A DNA stretch of 64,000 bases from Pseudolactococcus plantarum (GTDB lineage Bacteria > Bacillota > Bacilli > Lactobacillales > Streptococcaceae). The stretch is from the NCBI RefSeq assembly GCF_002441715.1, contig NZ_JXJX01000005.1, positions 68,595-132,594 on the forward strand, read 5' to 3'. The notes beneath the pieces were generated by a model, which saw only the letters and a program-made list of their open reading frames with translations, did not search any database and was not told the DNA's origin. The position numbers and the translations under genes are program-made. Every line of letters begins with the position of its first letter. The stretch's first letter is position 1. Positions 19,231 through 29,303 of the stretch are shown one piece after another.

Positions 19231-20220
19231 TTATACTTGCTCATGAATGAGCGATAGGACTTCCTCATTTGAAATGCTACCAAAGTAACGCTTATCTTGA
19301 TGATCATCCAAAATATCGCGAATCGCTTCTTCTTCAAATGGCTTACCTATTAATTCTGGTGTCAATCTCTCAATATCTTCCACACCAAGGAAATCTCCAC
19401 CGAAATAGATATTTTTAATTAATCCTTTTTCAATTTCTGCCTTGATATCTAAGATACCACCATCGAATTTTTCGTGGGCATGATAGTTAAACACAGGACT
19501 TTCGCCATAGTTCCATTCCCAAGTTGCAAATTTTTGCGTTTCAAGTTTTTTGATTTGATTGAGCTGTTCTTGTGTGAGTTGAATCGGTTTATCTTTCCCA
19601 TGATCACTTAACTCTTCGATCAAGGCATGCTTAAATGCTTCGATTGTTAAGTCTGGTGCATATTCTTTTATACTACCTACACGACTGCGTACACTTTTGA
19701 CAGCTTTTGAGATAAATTTTTCATCGCTAACATTTAGGACACGAACCATTGTATCAATATTCACATCAAACATCAAAGTACCATGATGCATGAGGTAACC
19801 ATCCTGATAACGTTGGGCATTACCACTAATTTTTTTACCAGCTAAGACCAAATCGTTTCGACCGGTGATCTCGACTGGAATGCCTAACTTATGAAGTGCT
19901 GTTACCATCGGTTGTACAAATACTTTCCAATCAACAGCCTCAGGATTTGCGACTGGTATGATAAAAGTGAAATTTAAATTTCCTTTATCATGGTAGACTG
20001 CACCACCACCAGTAACACGACGTACGACTTGAATGTCTTTTTCTTTTACAACTGCTTCATTAACTTCTTCATAGGTATTTTGGTGCTTACCCACAATAAC
20101 CGCATTCCTATTTTGCCATAAGGCAAATACTGGTGCTTGCGGTTTTAAATTCGTCAGTAACCACTCATCCATCGCAATATTAAACGGTGCCTCCAAATTT
20201 TGGTTGACGACATATTGCAT
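19231..20220 (-). CDS. lplL: Lipoate-protein ligase
   Basis: The enzyme attaches lipoate to the E2 lipoyl Lys using ATP. The 329-residue protein has the LplA/BPL core with NIAMDEWLL, VVRRVTGGGAVYHDKGNLNF in pieces, the Lys of GNAQRYQDGYLMHHGTLMFD and the C-terminal accessory domain. It is the first gene of the pdh operon, an arrangement known from lactococci, so that the ligase and its substrate are made together. The symbol lplL follows that usage. A cre-like site lies upstream. Confidence 0.93.
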   Translation of the reverse strand: MQYVVNQNLEAPFNIAMDEWLLTNLKPQAPVFALWQNRNAVIVGKHQNTYEEVNEAVVKEKDIQVVRRVTGGGAVYHDKGNLNFTFIIPVANPEAVDWKVFVQPMVTALHKLGIPVEITGRNDLVLAGKKISGNAQRYQDGYLMHHGTLMFDVNIDTMVRVLNVSDEKFISKAVKSVRSRVGSIKEYAPDLTIEAFKHALIEELSDHGKDKPIQLTQEQLNQIKKLETQKFATWEWNYGESPVFNYHAHEKFDGGILDIKAEIEKGLIKNIYFGGDFLGVEDIERLTPELIGKPFEEEAIRDILDDHQDKRYFGSISNEEVLSLIHEQV

Positions 20221-20246
20221 TTAGTTTCCTCCAACATCCGTAAAAT

Positions 20247-20260
20247 TGAAATCGCTTTCC
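20247..20260. promoter_or_regulatory. Putative cre (CcpA) site before the lplL-pdh operon
   Basis: TGAAATCGCTTTCC matches the cre consensus TGWAANCGNTNWCA at all but the last base. It lies 27 bases upstream of lplL, between divergent genes. Its position near the start of transcription would suit carbon-catabolite control, whose direction cannot be told from sequence. Confidence 0.55.
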
Positions 20261-20365
20261 ACATACTATTATTCACTGTTTTTCACTTTTTTTCAACTAT
20301 TTTGGCTGGAAATTTTCACAAACTTTTGTGTATAATGAAATATAGCAAAATTGAGGAGTTTTAAT

Positions 20366-21145
20366 TTGAATTTTTATACAAGTGATGCTGTAACCCTAGC
20401 CTATTCTATCTATGGTGAGGGCACACCTATCCTATTTTTGGCTGGTTACTCAGGCACGACATATAGTTGGTCAGCACAAACTGATTTTTTTAGTCAAGCT
20501 GGTTTCCAGTGTATTCATCTAGATAAACGTGGGCATGGCGAAAATACTGATATTTTATCTGGCTTAAGAATTAGCCGCTTAGCACAAGATATCAAAGAGT
20601 TAGTCACATTGCTTGATATCAAACACTTCCATCTAGTCAGTCACTCTTTAGGTGCGGGTGTTGCCTATGAATACATCAGTTTGTTTGGAGAATCAGATAT
20701 CCTCTCATTGACTGTCATAGATGTACCACCTAAAGCGATCAATACAGACAAATGGCAGCTTGGCATGTACAACTTGACCTGGCATACCATCTCAGAAACT
20801 GTTGCTAATTTTTCACATGTTGCACTTACAGCAAAAAAAATTGAAACTGATTTACTGCGTCAAATGCATCAAGGTCATTACAAGTTTAATTTTTTAACAA
20901 CTGCTCCTTTGGTCTCAGATTTTTTAACAAAGGATTATCGAGATGTTTTAACAACATTAACATGCCCAACCTTATACATCGCAGGCGAATTATCCCCGTT
21001 ATTTCCAGATAAGCTAACCCAATATTATCAAGAAAGTAATCCACACGTCACAACCTTTACTGCTAAAGAGTGTGGACATCTACCTTACGCAGAAAGCCCA
21101 GAAGAGACGAATCGGGTCATGGTGGACTTTATTTCAAAACATTGA
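20366..21145 (+). CDS. Alpha/beta-fold hydrolase
   Basis: The 259-residue protein is a single-domain alpha/beta hydrolase. It has the nucleophile Ser in LVSHSLGAGVAYEY (about 97), an upstream oxyanion-region LFLAGYSGTTYSW, DKRGHGEN, a probable acid in LYIAGELSPLFPD and the His in CGHLPYAESPEE. The start is TTG 20366, with GAGGAG seven bases upstream; a TTG five codons earlier lies before that site. It is monocistronic, divergent from the pdh operon and convergent with alaS. The substrate cannot be inferred. Confidence 0.85.
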   Translation: MNFYTSDAVTLAYSIYGEGTPILFLAGYSGTTYSWSAQTDFFSQAGFQCIHLDKRGHGENTDILSGLRISRLAQDIKELVTLLDIKHFHLVSHSLGAGVAYEYISLFGESDILSLTVIDVPPKAINTDKWQLGMYNLTWHTISETVANFSHVALTAKKIETDLLRQMHQGHYKFNFLTTAPLVSDFLTKDYRDVLTTLTCPTLYIAGELSPLFPDKLTQYYQESNPHVTTFTAKECGHLPYAESPEETNRVMVDFISKH

Positions 21146-21151
21146 GTAATT

Positions 21152-21185
21152 AAAAAGGTGACCCCTTAACTGGGGTCGCCTTTTT
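21152..21185. terminator. Bidirectional terminator between hydrolase and alaS
   Basis: A 14-bp stem (AAAAAGGTGACCCC with GGGGTCGCCTTTTT, one G-U pair) and a six-base loop. A and T runs on either side allow it to act on both convergent units. Confidence 0.85.
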
Positions 21186-21227
21186 AACATTAAACAGCTC
21201 GCTGTTTGTGTTACAAACTCGGTCCGT

Positions 21228-23843
21228 CTATAAGTTAGCACCTACATTATCAAGTAATTCAGCAATACCCGCTGGATTGTTACCTCCAGCCATAGCCATA
21301 TCTGGTTTACCACCACCACGACCATCAATAAATGGTGCAAGAGCTTTTACCAAGTTACCAGCCTTGATTGATTCTGATTGACTTGCGACAAGTACATTAA
21401 CTTTTTCTCCGATTTTAGCAACAAGCACTAAAACATCTGAACTATTTTTTTGTTTCCAAATATCTGCTAGATTTCTAAGGCCACCGGCATCACTTACAGT
21501 GACTTGCTCAGCAATATAGCTTGTGCCATTAACTGTTTGGACACTTTGGAAGATTTCATCTGATTGCGCTGACGCAATTTTCGCTGATAAACTTTCAACT
21601 TCTTTTTGAGCAGCCTTAAGCTCAAGTTGTAAGCTTTCAACTTTTGAAGCAGTTTGGCTAACTTGAGGTGATTTAACCAATCCTTGAACTTCTTTCAAGA
21701 CAGCTTCTTGTGCTTTAAAGGCTTCAAAGGCTTTCTGTCCAGTGAGCGCCATGATACGACGTGTACCAGAGCCGATACCTTCTTCTTTAATAATTTTAAA
21801 TAAGCCGATTTCACTTGTATTTGACACGTGTGTCCCACCACAAAGTTCAACTGAATACTCACCGATTGTTACAACACGTACAACCTTACCATATTTTTCA
21901 CCAAAGAGGGCCATAGCGCCCATTTCTTTAGCAGTATCAACATCAGTTTCAACAGTTAAGACATCGATTGCTTGCCAAATTTTTTCATTCACTTGACGTT
22001 CAATCTCAGATAATTCATCTGCATTAACTGCTTCAAAATGTGTGAAGTCAAATCTTAAGAAATCAACTTCGTTTAGTGACCCCGCTTGTGTCGCATGGAG
22101 ACCTAATACGTTATGAAGTGCTGCATGAAGTAAATGTGTTGCAGTATGATTTTTAATGACATTGTTACGACGGTGTTGATTGATTGCTAATTGATATGTC
22201 TCACCTTCGAACAGTTCCGTCAAAATTTCAACAGTATGTAGAGGTTGACCGTTTGGCGCTTTTTGCACATCAGTCACGTTAGCCACAACAACTCCAGCAG
22301 CATCTTTAATCACACCATGGTCAGCTACCTGACCACCCATCTCAGCGTAGAAAGGTGTTGTTGCAAAGATAACTTGAGCAGTCCCTTTAGCAGCTTTTAC
22401 ACGTTGATCATCTTGCACAATCGCTAGTAAAGGTGAACTTAAAGCGACTTGTGTATAAGAAAATTCTGATTGATCTTGTAAAGCAGTCAAGACTTCAGAT
22501 TGCTTATTCATCGACCCACCTTTGACAACGGCAGCACGTGCACGTTCTTGTTGGGCTGTCATTGCTGCTTCAAATCCAGCATGATCAATCTTGAATCCTG
22601 CATCTTCGGCTAATTCTTCTGTTAACTCTACTGGGAAACCATAGGTATCGTATAATTTAAAGATATCAGCACCATCAAGTGTCTCTTGATTTTCTGATTT
22701 TAATTTATCGACCACTTCATCAAATAGTTTACTACCTGCATCAATTGTACGTGCAAACGTTTCTTCTTCACGCTTGACTATTTTTTCGATGAATTCACGT
22801 TTCTCTAATACCTCTGGGTAGTAAGAAGCCATGATTTCACCAACTATTTTAACTAATTTATACAAAAATGTATCTGTGATACCAAGTTTTCGACCATGCA
22901 TAACTGCACGACGTAAAAGACGACGCAAGACATATCCACGGCCTTCATTTCCTGGTAATGCGCCATCACCAATCGCAAATGATAATGAACGGATATGATC
23001 AGCGATGACTTTAAAGCTCATATTATCACCGTAAGGATCATATGTTTTACCAGATAATTGTTCGATTTGGCGAATGATTGGCATGAACAAGTCGGTTTCA
23101 AAGTTAGTATGTGCGCCTTGAATAACAGCAACCATACGTTCTAATCCCATACCCGTATCAATATTTTTATGTGGTAACTCTTGATACTCACTACGTGGCA
23201 CACTTGGATCAGCGTTAAATTGACTTAACACGATATTCCAAATCTCGATATAACGATCATTTTCAATATCTTCGGCTAAGAGTTTTATTCCGACGTTATC
23301 TGGATCAAAACTTTCTCCACGGTCAAAGAAAATTTCCGTGTCGGGTCCACTCGGACCAGCACCAATTTCCCAAAAATTATCTTCGATAGGAATCAAATGA
23401 TCTGGCGCTACACCAACTTCAATCCAGCGGTTATAAGAATCTTTATCTGCTGGATAATACGTCATATAAAGTTTATCGACTGGGAAATCAAACCATTCTG
23501 GACTTGTTAGTAGTTCAAACCCCCAAGTGATCGCCTCCTTACGGAAATAATCACCGATAGAGAAATTCCCTAACATCTCAAACATCGTATGGTGACGAGC
23601 TGTTTTACCGACATTTTCGATATCATTTGTCCGAATCGCTTTTTGTGCATTGGTAATCCGTGGATTTTCAGGTATCACTGATCCATCAAAATATTTTTTT
23701 AATGTTGCCACGCCTGAATTAATCCAAAGCAGAGTCGGATCATTGACAGGCACTAAACTAACAGATGGCTCAATCGTATGCCCTTTTGACTTGAAAAAGT
23801 CAAGGAACATTTGGCGTACTTCCTGTGATGTCATTTTTTTCAT
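21228..23843 (-). CDS. alaS: Alanyl-tRNA synthetase
   Basis: The enzyme charges tRNA-Ala. The 871-residue protein has class II motifs with [14 protein letters not shown] and [19 protein letters not shown], the editing domain with [11 protein letters not shown] and CGGTHV (zinc ligands), a coiled-coil region at about 725-760 and the C-terminal DHHA1 domain with [15 protein letters not shown]. It follows a LOR-family gene by 24 bases, and both lie behind a T-box leader, the expected control for an aminoacyl-tRNA synthetase. Confidence 0.98.
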   Translation of the reverse strand: MKKMTSQEVRQMFLDFFKSKGHTIEPSVSLVPVNDPTLLWINSGVATLKKYFDGSVIPENPRITNAQKAIRTNDIENVGKTARHHTMFEMLGNFSIGDYFRKEAITWGFELLTSPEWFDFPVDKLYMTYYPADKDSYNRWIEVGVAPDHLIPIEDNFWEIGAGPSGPDTEIFFDRGESFDPDNVGIKLLAEDIENDRYIEIWNIVLSQFNADPSVPRSEYQELPHKNIDTGMGLERMVAVIQGAHTNFETDLFMPIIRQIEQLSGKTYDPYGDNMSFKVIADHIRSLSFAIGDGALPGNEGRGYVLRRLLRRAVMHGRKLGITDTFLYKLVKIVGEIMASYYPEVLEKREFIEKIVKREEETFARTIDAGSKLFDEVVDKLKSENQETLDGADIFKLYDTYGFPVELTEELAEDAGFKIDHAGFEAAMTAQQERARAAVVKGGSMNKQSEVLTALQDQSEFSYTQVALSSPLLAIVQDDQRVKAAKGTAQVIFATTPFYAEMGGQVADHGVIKDAAGVVVANVTDVQKAPNGQPLHTVEILTELFEGETYQLAINQHRRNNVIKNHTATHLLHAALHNVLGLHATQAGSLNEVDFLRFDFTHFEAVNADELSEIERQVNEKIWQAIDVLTVETDVDTAKEMGAMALFGEKYGKVVRVVTIGEYSVELCGGTHVSNTSEIGLFKIIKEEGIGSGTRRIMALTGQKAFEAFKAQEAVLKEVQGLVKSPQVSQTASKVESLQLELKAAQKEVESLSAKIASAQSDEIFQSVQTVNGTSYIAEQVTVSDAGGLRNLADIWKQKNSSDVLVLVAKIGEKVNVLVASQSESIKAGNLVKALAPFIDGRGGGKPDMAMAGGNNPAGIAELLDNVGANL

Positions 23844-23867
23844 AATTAGTGTATACTTTCTATTTTT

Positions 23868-24365
23868 TTAATTTGTAGATGCAGCAGAAGATGAGCGTTG
23901 TTGTTCTTTCACATAGTCAATGGCAACAACAAGCGAAATAACAACATCTGAATAACTCTCCTCATACACATCGACCGTGTAAGTTGAAGTCAATTTAAAC
24001 CATTCTTGAGAGATGTTTGCGACAACACGCCCTTCACGGCTTAATTCAAAATTCATATCCCAAAAATTACCCTGAATATCCAGACCTAAATCTTTAATCT
24101 CATAGCGAGGTCTAAAGAATGAGAAGCCTTTTGCAATCCGAAAGCTTCTGCCATCAGTTAAGGTGACATCAAACTTAGGTAAAAATTGTAATAAAACTTT
24201 AGTGATTTTAGCAACCTGTTGACCATCTGGTTTACTAATCTCAAAATACTTAGGAATCTTTAAAAAACTTCCCGTTACTTGATAAGCTAGATTATCGTAA
24301 CTATCTTTGATATCAAATTTCCCACCAAGTGAAAACATTTTTTGCTTAATGATATATCGTGTCAT
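23868..24365 (-). CDS. LURP-one-related (tubby C-terminal-like, DUF567) protein
   Basis: The 165-residue protein is rich in short beta strands (FDIKDSYDNLAYQVTGSFLKI, FDVTLTDGRSFRIAKGFSFF in pieces, LDIQGNFWDMNFEL) of the kind found in the LOR/YxjI family, whose fold resembles tubby C-terminal domains. The C-terminus is Ser-rich. The biochemical role of this bacterial family is not established. It lies between a T-box leader and alaS, 24 bases upstream of alaS, and therefore should be transcribed with it in response to uncharged tRNA. Confidence 0.75.
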   Translation of the reverse strand: MTRYIIKQKMFSLGGKFDIKDSYDNLAYQVTGSFLKIPKYFEISKPDGQQVAKITKVLLQFLPKFDVTLTDGRSFRIAKGFSFFRPRYEIKDLGLDIQGNFWDMNFELSREGRVVANISQEWFKLTSTYTVDVYEESYSDVVISLVVAIDYVKEQQRSSSAASTN

Positions 24366-24413
24366 GTCGTCCCCTTCATTACTTGTGAAGTAATTAACAA
24401 TTTAAAAAGAAAA

Positions 24414-24560
24414 ACTTTATCGTAAGCAAGGGGCGCAAAAAACGCGGTACCACCCTCATTCACGATAAAGTATCGTCTCTAGTTGTTTGGTAGAGCAGGA
24501 ATCTCTGCTATTAAGCACTGACCAAATCTGACACGTCTCACTATCGTTGTCTCTCTGTTT
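24414..24560 (-). promoter_or_regulatory. T-box leader for the LOR gene and alaS
   Basis: On the minus strand the T-box core GGGTGGTACCGCG (24455-24443) lies in front of a terminator whose stem is ACTTTATCGT (24471-24462) with ACGATAAAGT (24423-24414), followed by T residues. Upstream is a hairpin with arms TTTGGT and ACCAAA enclosing AGCAG/CTGCT, probably Stem I. GCT codons occur in it, but I could not fix the specifier. The tRNA is taken as alanyl because alaS is the regulated synthetase. Confidence 0.88.
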
Positions 24561-24572
24561 GATTTGGTTATT

Positions 24573-25472
24573 TTATTTTGAAGTTCCAGGAGTAGATTCA
24601 AATGCAGAAAATGTATTTGAAAATTCAGTTGGTTTCACTTTAACATTATATTGTTTTAAATATTTGGTAATCACTGAATTCACAAAAGAGGTATCAGCTT
24701 GTTTATTTTTAATGATGACCTCTTTCAACTCAGATTTGTATTTCTTCCAGTCAGTCCCTTTATCAGCATTTTTGATCATTTTGATCACATAAAAAGCTGG
24801 CGCTCCTGTTTGTGGATTTGTAACAGAAACAGGTGCTTGTGAAACCTCACCGTCTTTCAACTTAAATGCTGCCGTCATCACTTCAGTCGGTACAGATGCA
24901 CTAGATGAATCAAAAGAAATTTGCGCGTTAGCTTTTTTAGCTGTTGCATCAAAATCACTCGCATTTTTCTGAGCATCAGCTATTTTGGCTTTAGCTGCAT
25001 CTTCAGTTGCTTCAGATACAACATAGGCTGAAACCTCAGGATGATACGTTTCAAATGTTGATTTGTACAAATCATCTGAGAATTTGATATCATTTACCAC
25101 TGCTTGTTTCAATAATAATTGAGAGCGGATAGAATCTTTATATGAATTTTCAGTATAGCCTGCTTGTTGCAATGCTGATGCAAAGTTAGACCCTAGTGAT
25201 TTCTTTTGCGCATCAAATTCTTTTGTAACATCTTTGTCTGACACTTTTTTACCAAATTCTTTTCCAAAAATTTTATTAAAGGTCATATTTTGCAACAAAG
25301 TAGATGCCCCAGTTGTAGGAAACTCTTTAGTTTCTTTGTAAAGGTCTGATACACGAATTGTATCACCTTTCATCGTGATAATATCGCTATCAGCGCTATT
25401 TTTCCCACAAGAAGCAAGCGTAATACCTGCAAGACCTGTTGCAACAACAATACCAATTTTTTTAAAATTCAA
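24573..25472 (-). CDS. prtM: Foldase lipoprotein PrtM/PrsA
   Basis: This is an exported lipid-anchored peptidyl-prolyl isomerase that helps secreted proteins fold. The 299-residue product has a signal peptide with lipobox LASC (Cys22), an N-terminal chaperone domain, a parvulin-like region at about 145-240 containing SASVPTEVMTAAFKLKDGEVSQ and FYVIKMIK, and a C-terminal helical part. The parvulin core looks reduced, so catalytic isomerase activity is uncertain. It lies between the O-methyltransferase and the T-box leader. PrtM and PrsA cannot be separated by sequence alone. Confidence 0.88.
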   Translation of the reverse strand: MNFKKIGIVVATGLAGITLASCGKNSADSDIITMKGDTIRVSDLYKETKEFPTTGASTLLQNMTFNKIFGKEFGKKVSDKDVTKEFDAQKKSLGSNFASALQQAGYTENSYKDSIRSQLLLKQAVVNDIKFSDDLYKSTFETYHPEVSAYVVSEATEDAAKAKIADAQKNASDFDATAKKANAQISFDSSSASVPTEVMTAAFKLKDGEVSQAPVSVTNPQTGAPAFYVIKMIKNADKGTDWKKYKSELKEVIIKNKQADTSFVNSVITKYLKQYNVKVKPTEFSNTFSAFESTPGTSK

Positions 25473-25495
25473 TTTATATTTTACCTTTCAAGTTT

Positions 25496-25543
25496 GTTGT
25501 TAAGGTTTATTTTTAAAAATAACTAACAACATCCTCTATTATA
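25496..25543 (-). promoter_or_regulatory. prtM promoter and 5' hairpin
   Basis: The extended -10 TGTTATAAT is at 25538-25546. Directly after the expected start point lies a hairpin with arms GTTGTTA (25530-25524) and TAACAAC (25502-25496). No good -35 was found. A hairpin at the very 5' end may stabilise the message. Confidence 0.5.
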
Positions 25544-25569
25544 ACACAATTTCTTATGTAAACCTTAAC

Positions 25570-26310
25570 TCAACTCAGCTCAACATATTCAGCATCTTTT
25601 CGGATCATTAAGATACCGTCTCCTAATGGAACTAGTGTTGCTGTTAACCCTGGATTTTTAAGGGTTGCAGCAAACAATTTATGCAACCCTCTATAAATAC
25701 CTCGTTGATTACGTTTGACTTCCTCGATAGGTTTTGCCACATCGCCACCTTGAAAAACATCATCAATAATCACAACACCACCGACTGATAGCTGTTTTAA
25801 AATATGGGGTAAGAAAACGATGTATTTGGATTTAGCAGAATCCATAAAAGCAAAATCATAAGCACCAGTCAACGTTGCTAATACATCATTTGCATCACCT
25901 TCTAGCAAGTCAATCTGATTTTCTTGATCATATTTTTGGAAATTTTGTCTAGCTAGTTCAGCCATTTCTGGATTTCGCTCTATCGTCGTTACCTTTGCAT
26001 CTGGCACTGTTTGTGCCATTAACAAAGCAGAAAAACCGATAGCAGTTCCCACTTCCAAAATATGTTTAGGCTGTAAAGCTGCTAGTAAAAATTGAAAGTA
26101 AACCACAGTTTCATGTGGAATGATTGGCACATTTTCCTCATGTGCAAATGCCTCTAATTCTCCTAAAAATCCTGGCAAAACTGCCTGTTCCTCTCTCATG
26201 AACGACACAATTTCAGGTTTTACAACAGGACGACGCATATTATGATTAGAATATTCATTATAAGATTTAACACTTACTGCATCTTGATCTGATTTACTAA
26301 CTATTTCCAT
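25570..26310 (-). CDS. O-methyltransferase, TrmR-like
   Basis: The 246-residue class I SAM-dependent methyltransferase has motif I ILEVGTAIGFSALLMA, TTIERNPEMAELA, LLEGDANDVL, the metal-binding Asp of FAFMDSAKSKY and IIDDVFQGG. It resembles caffeoyl-CoA O-methyltransferases; the closest characterised Firmicute relative is TrmR (YrrM), which methylates 5-hydroxyuridine in tRNA. The start at ATG 26310 follows AAAGGTG and lies beside the pepF stop; ATG 26337 is an alternative overlapping pepF. Confidence 0.85.
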   Translation of the reverse strand: MEIVSKSDQDAVSVKSYNEYSNHNMRRPVVKPEIVSFMREEQAVLPGFLGELEAFAHEENVPIIPHETVVYFQFLLAALQPKHILEVGTAIGFSALLMAQTVPDAKVTTIERNPEMAELARQNFQKYDQENQIDLLEGDANDVLATLTGAYDFAFMDSAKSKYIVFLPHILKQLSVGGVVIIDDVFQGGDVAKPIEEVKRNQRGIYRGLHKLFAATLKNPGLTATLVPLGDGILMIRKDAEYVELS

Positions 26311-26311
26311 T

Positions 26312-28114
26312 TTAAATTTGTTCACCTTTTTCGACAATTTTTTCTAATTCGATTAACCGTTTTTCAAATAACTTAAAGGCATCTGCTAAGTATGTTTTAG
26401 ATGTCATATCTACACCTGCTTTAGCTATCACATCTAGTGGGTAATCCGAGGATCCCGCTTTAAGATACTCTAAATACCGTGCTTTGTCCTGCTCATTACC
26501 GTTGACAATCTTTTCTGCTAAAGCAGACGCAGCAGCAAAGCCAGTAGCATATTGGAAGACATAATAATTGTAATAAAAATGTGGTATTCTTGCCCATTCA
26601 TACTGAATTTCTGGATTATGCTTGGCAGATAGACCGTAATACTTTTCATTTAAGTCAGCATATAACTGGTTTAAATACTCACTTGTTAAAACAATACCTG
26701 CTGCATCTGCTTCATGGATCGCATGCTCAAACTCAGCGAACTGTGTTTGTCTATAGACTGTCCCTCTAAAGCCATCTAAAAAATGGTTGAGGATAGCGAA
26801 TCTAGTTTTAACATCTGAAACCTCGTTTAACAATGTCTCAGTCAAGATATTTTCATTAGTCGTAGACGCAATTTCTGCAAGAAAAATACTATAGTCCCCA
26901 TAAACATAAGGCTGATGATCACGTGTAAAACTACTGTGCATACTATGGCCCATCTCGTGCACTAAAGTAAAGAGGTTGTCTAATGTGTCTTGCCAGTTCA
27001 ACAACATGAACGGATTTGTGTCATAAGACCCGCCTGAATAAGCACCTGAACGTTTGCCTTTGTTTTCATGAACATCAATCCATTTTTCGTTGAAACTACG
27101 CGTCACTCGCTCTAGATAATCTGGTCCAAAAACAGCTAATGTCTCTTGTGTTTTAAGTACCGCTTCATCATAAGTAAACTTATACTCTAGTTGAGATAAG
27201 GGAGCGTAAACATCATACATCTTCACCTCATCTAGTCCTAAAATATCGGCGCGTAACTTGATATATCGATGTAAAAGTGGTAAATGTTCATTAACTGTAT
27301 CGACTAATGTATCATATACAGATTCTGGGACATGGTTGTTTGACAATGCTGCCTCTCGAGCAGACTGATAGTGTCGTGTTTTTGCTGTAAAATTATGTAC
27401 TTTAACATTAGTTTGTAATGTTTTAGCATAGGTATGTTGATACTGTTGATAGACTTGATACATCGCCTGATAGGCTGACTGTCTAACCTCACGATTAGCT
27501 GACTCCATAAAGGTCATGTAATTTCCATGTGTTAACGTAGTCGCTACACCTTGATCATCTTTTACTTTTGGAAAAATAATATCTGAATTATCCAAGATTT
27601 CAAAAGTCTCTGCACCTGCACCAAATATTTCAGAAGCCCCCGCGAGTAAAATTTCCTCAGCGTTAGAAAGCACATGCGCTTTTTTTTCAAAAAGTTGTTG
27701 GAAAAAATGGCCATAAGCTTGTAATTTCGGTTTATCGATATTGAACTGAGCAAATTTTTCTTGTGATAAACTCATAAATTCCGGTTCATAAAATGCAAAG
27801 CTTTCGCTAAACTTAGCATATAAGGCGGATACTTTTGCTTGATAGGCTTGATAAATGCTAACTGTCGTATCTTGATCATGTTTCATCGAGGCATAGACGT
27901 ATAGTTTTTCAACACGTTGCATCAGTGCTAACTCTAATTCAGTAATCCTTAATAAGTTTTCTGCACTATCGACTAATGTACCAGCAAGGCCCTTAGCTTC
28001 ATCTAATTCTGCTAGCACCTGACTTAACTCTTTTTCAAACAACTGATCTGTTTCAAAAATTGTCGTCAAATCCCATTGATAATCTTGTGAAAGTTCGTCT
28101 CTTTTTTTTACCAT
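26312..28114 (-). CDS. pepF: Oligoendopeptidase F
   Basis: PepF is a cytoplasmic zinc metallopeptidase (M3 family) that cleaves oligopeptides, part of peptide use in lactic acid bacteria. ATG 28114 is preceded by AAAGGAGG and gives 600 residues, the family length; an in-frame start at 28204 has no such site. The active site is [11 protein letters not shown] with the third ligand Glu in the following helix. It is followed directly by the O-methyltransferase gene and preceded by coiA, an order known in lactococci. Confidence 0.95.
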   Translation of the reverse strand: MVKKRDELSQDYQWDLTTIFETDQLFEKELSQVLAELDEAKGLAGTLVDSAENLLRITELELALMQRVEKLYVYASMKHDQDTTVSIYQAYQAKVSALYAKFSESFAFYEPEFMSLSQEKFAQFNIDKPKLQAYGHFFQQLFEKKAHVLSNAEEILLAGASEIFGAGAETFEILDNSDIIFPKVKDDQGVATTLTHGNYMTFMESANREVRQSAYQAMYQVYQQYQHTYAKTLQTNVKVHNFTAKTRHYQSAREAALSNNHVPESVYDTLVDTVNEHLPLLHRYIKLRADILGLDEVKMYDVYAPLSQLEYKFTYDEAVLKTQETLAVFGPDYLERVTRSFNEKWIDVHENKGKRSGAYSGGSYDTNPFMLLNWQDTLDNLFTLVHEMGHSMHSSFTRDHQPYVYGDYSIFLAEIASTTNENILTETLLNEVSDVKTRFAILNHFLDGFRGTVYRQTQFAEFEHAIHEADAAGIVLTSEYLNQLYADLNEKYYGLSAKHNPEIQYEWARIPHFYYNYYVFQYATGFAAASALAEKIVNGNEQDKARYLEYLKAGSSDYPLDVIAKAGVDMTSKTYLADAFKLFEKRLIELEKIVEKGEQI

Positions 28115-28218
28115 TTGTGCCTCCTTTTGCGAGTTATGTCCTATTATTTTAACATAAAACAAGGATTGAAACAGAAGTTTCGGTTTACTTTCAGTACTTT
28201 TCACGATGATTTTATGAG

Positions 28219-29214
28219 CTAGATCCTCTTCAAGTTACCATCAAAAAAAGTTGCATAGACTAAAGGCGAGTAAAGAGGCGCGTCTCGGTGCGTGTGTTGA
28301 TAGTCAATAAACTGCTGATAATAAGACTTGATAGGTTTTGTTACCTGACAAAACTCTGGTACTTTGATTCCCTCAAACTGATAAGTTAAATAATTTAATC
28401 CGACTGGACATACCTGATTCATATCTTGTTTGTCGGCTAATATATGTTGTCCATGATGATAATATAATTCTTGTATCTTTAACCATTTGGGGTGTTTATA
28501 GTGTAGTTGACGTCTGATATAGTTAGCGATATCATGTTTTGGTTGCACGCGCAACTCAGATCCAGTCTTTAGAAAGGGTTGCCTGAGTATCGTTAATAAC
28601 TCACCACTACCAAATGCGAAGTGTTGTACTAGATAGTGTAAGCTACCTGTGATATCTTCATGTATGAGGTAATTCAACCTTAGCTCTTTTTTTTGATCAT
28701 CTATCTCCCAATAGTAAAAGCCGACATGCAAGGAAAAATTTAAGAATTGTTGTTTAAGTACTGTTAAACGATGACCGAGCCATAGTTTTTTTCCTGTCAA
28801 CCAAATCACCTGATAGTCTTTACTCAGATAGCCTTTCGTGCGTTCTTGTAATTTAGCTACAGACAGCATACTGCATTGCACCTCAACTGCAAGTTTATCA
28901 TTGACTAATAAATCAGGAATTTGCTGCAATTCAGGTAAAAACTGCTCAACTGAAACCTGCGCTGTTTTAGCAAACCAATAAAAGAGATCTTTTTTTAACG
29001 ATAAGTGCTGAAAACTTTCATTTTCTGAATTGTAAGCACAAGATAGTAACCTCACATGTGCAAAATGAGGCATTCTTACCTGACCATGTTTTAAATATAC
29101 ACGCTGCCGACATGCAGGACATACCAGATGCTGAGTTTTCAATTCAGCTATTTGAGAGGTCTTAAGACACAATAAATTAATCACTTGTCCACCTTGATCT
29201 AATGCAACTAACAT
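28219..29214 (-). CDS. coiA: Competence protein CoiA
   Basis: CoiA is required for natural transformation in streptococci and is thought to act in recombination. The 331-residue product has an N-terminal zinc motif ([22 protein letters not shown], i.e. CPAC followed by HFAH) and a nuclease-like PD-(D/E)xK segment, [17 protein letters not shown], near residue 108. Length is normal and no frameshift is seen. A T-rich element lies upstream, but a canonical ComX box is not evident. Confidence 0.88.
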   Translation of the reverse strand: MLVALDQGGQVINLLCLKTSQIAELKTQHLVCPACRQRVYLKHGQVRMPHFAHVRLLSCAYNSENESFQHLSLKKDLFYWFAKTAQVSVEQFLPELQQIPDLLVNDKLAVEVQCSMLSVAKLQERTKGYLSKDYQVIWLTGKKLWLGHRLTVLKQQFLNFSLHVGFYYWEIDDQKKELRLNYLIHEDITGSLHYLVQHFAFGSGELLTILRQPFLKTGSELRVQPKHDIANYIRRQLHYKHPKWLKIQELYYHHGQHILADKQDMNQVCPVGLNYLTYQFEGIKVPEFCQVTKPIKSYYQQFIDYQHTHRDAPLYSPLVYATFFDGNLKRI

Positions 29215-29250
29215 AAGTTCACCTCTTCTTAACTTATAATACTAGTACGA

Positions 29251-29283
29251 AAAAAAGAACTATGTTGCTCATAGTTCTTTTTT
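29251..29283 (-). terminator. Terminator after the Gfo/Idh/MocA gene
   Basis: A perfect 14-bp stem (AAAAAAGAACTATG with CATAGTTCTTTTTT) and a five-base loop, upstream of coiA. Confidence 0.82.
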
Positions 29284-29303
29284 GATCAAGCTAGCTAAAC
29301 TGC

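Noticed and set aside
29215-29250. ComX (cin) box before coiA
   Set aside because: A T-rich run followed by CGTACTA resembles TACGAATA only loosely; too many mismatches to call.
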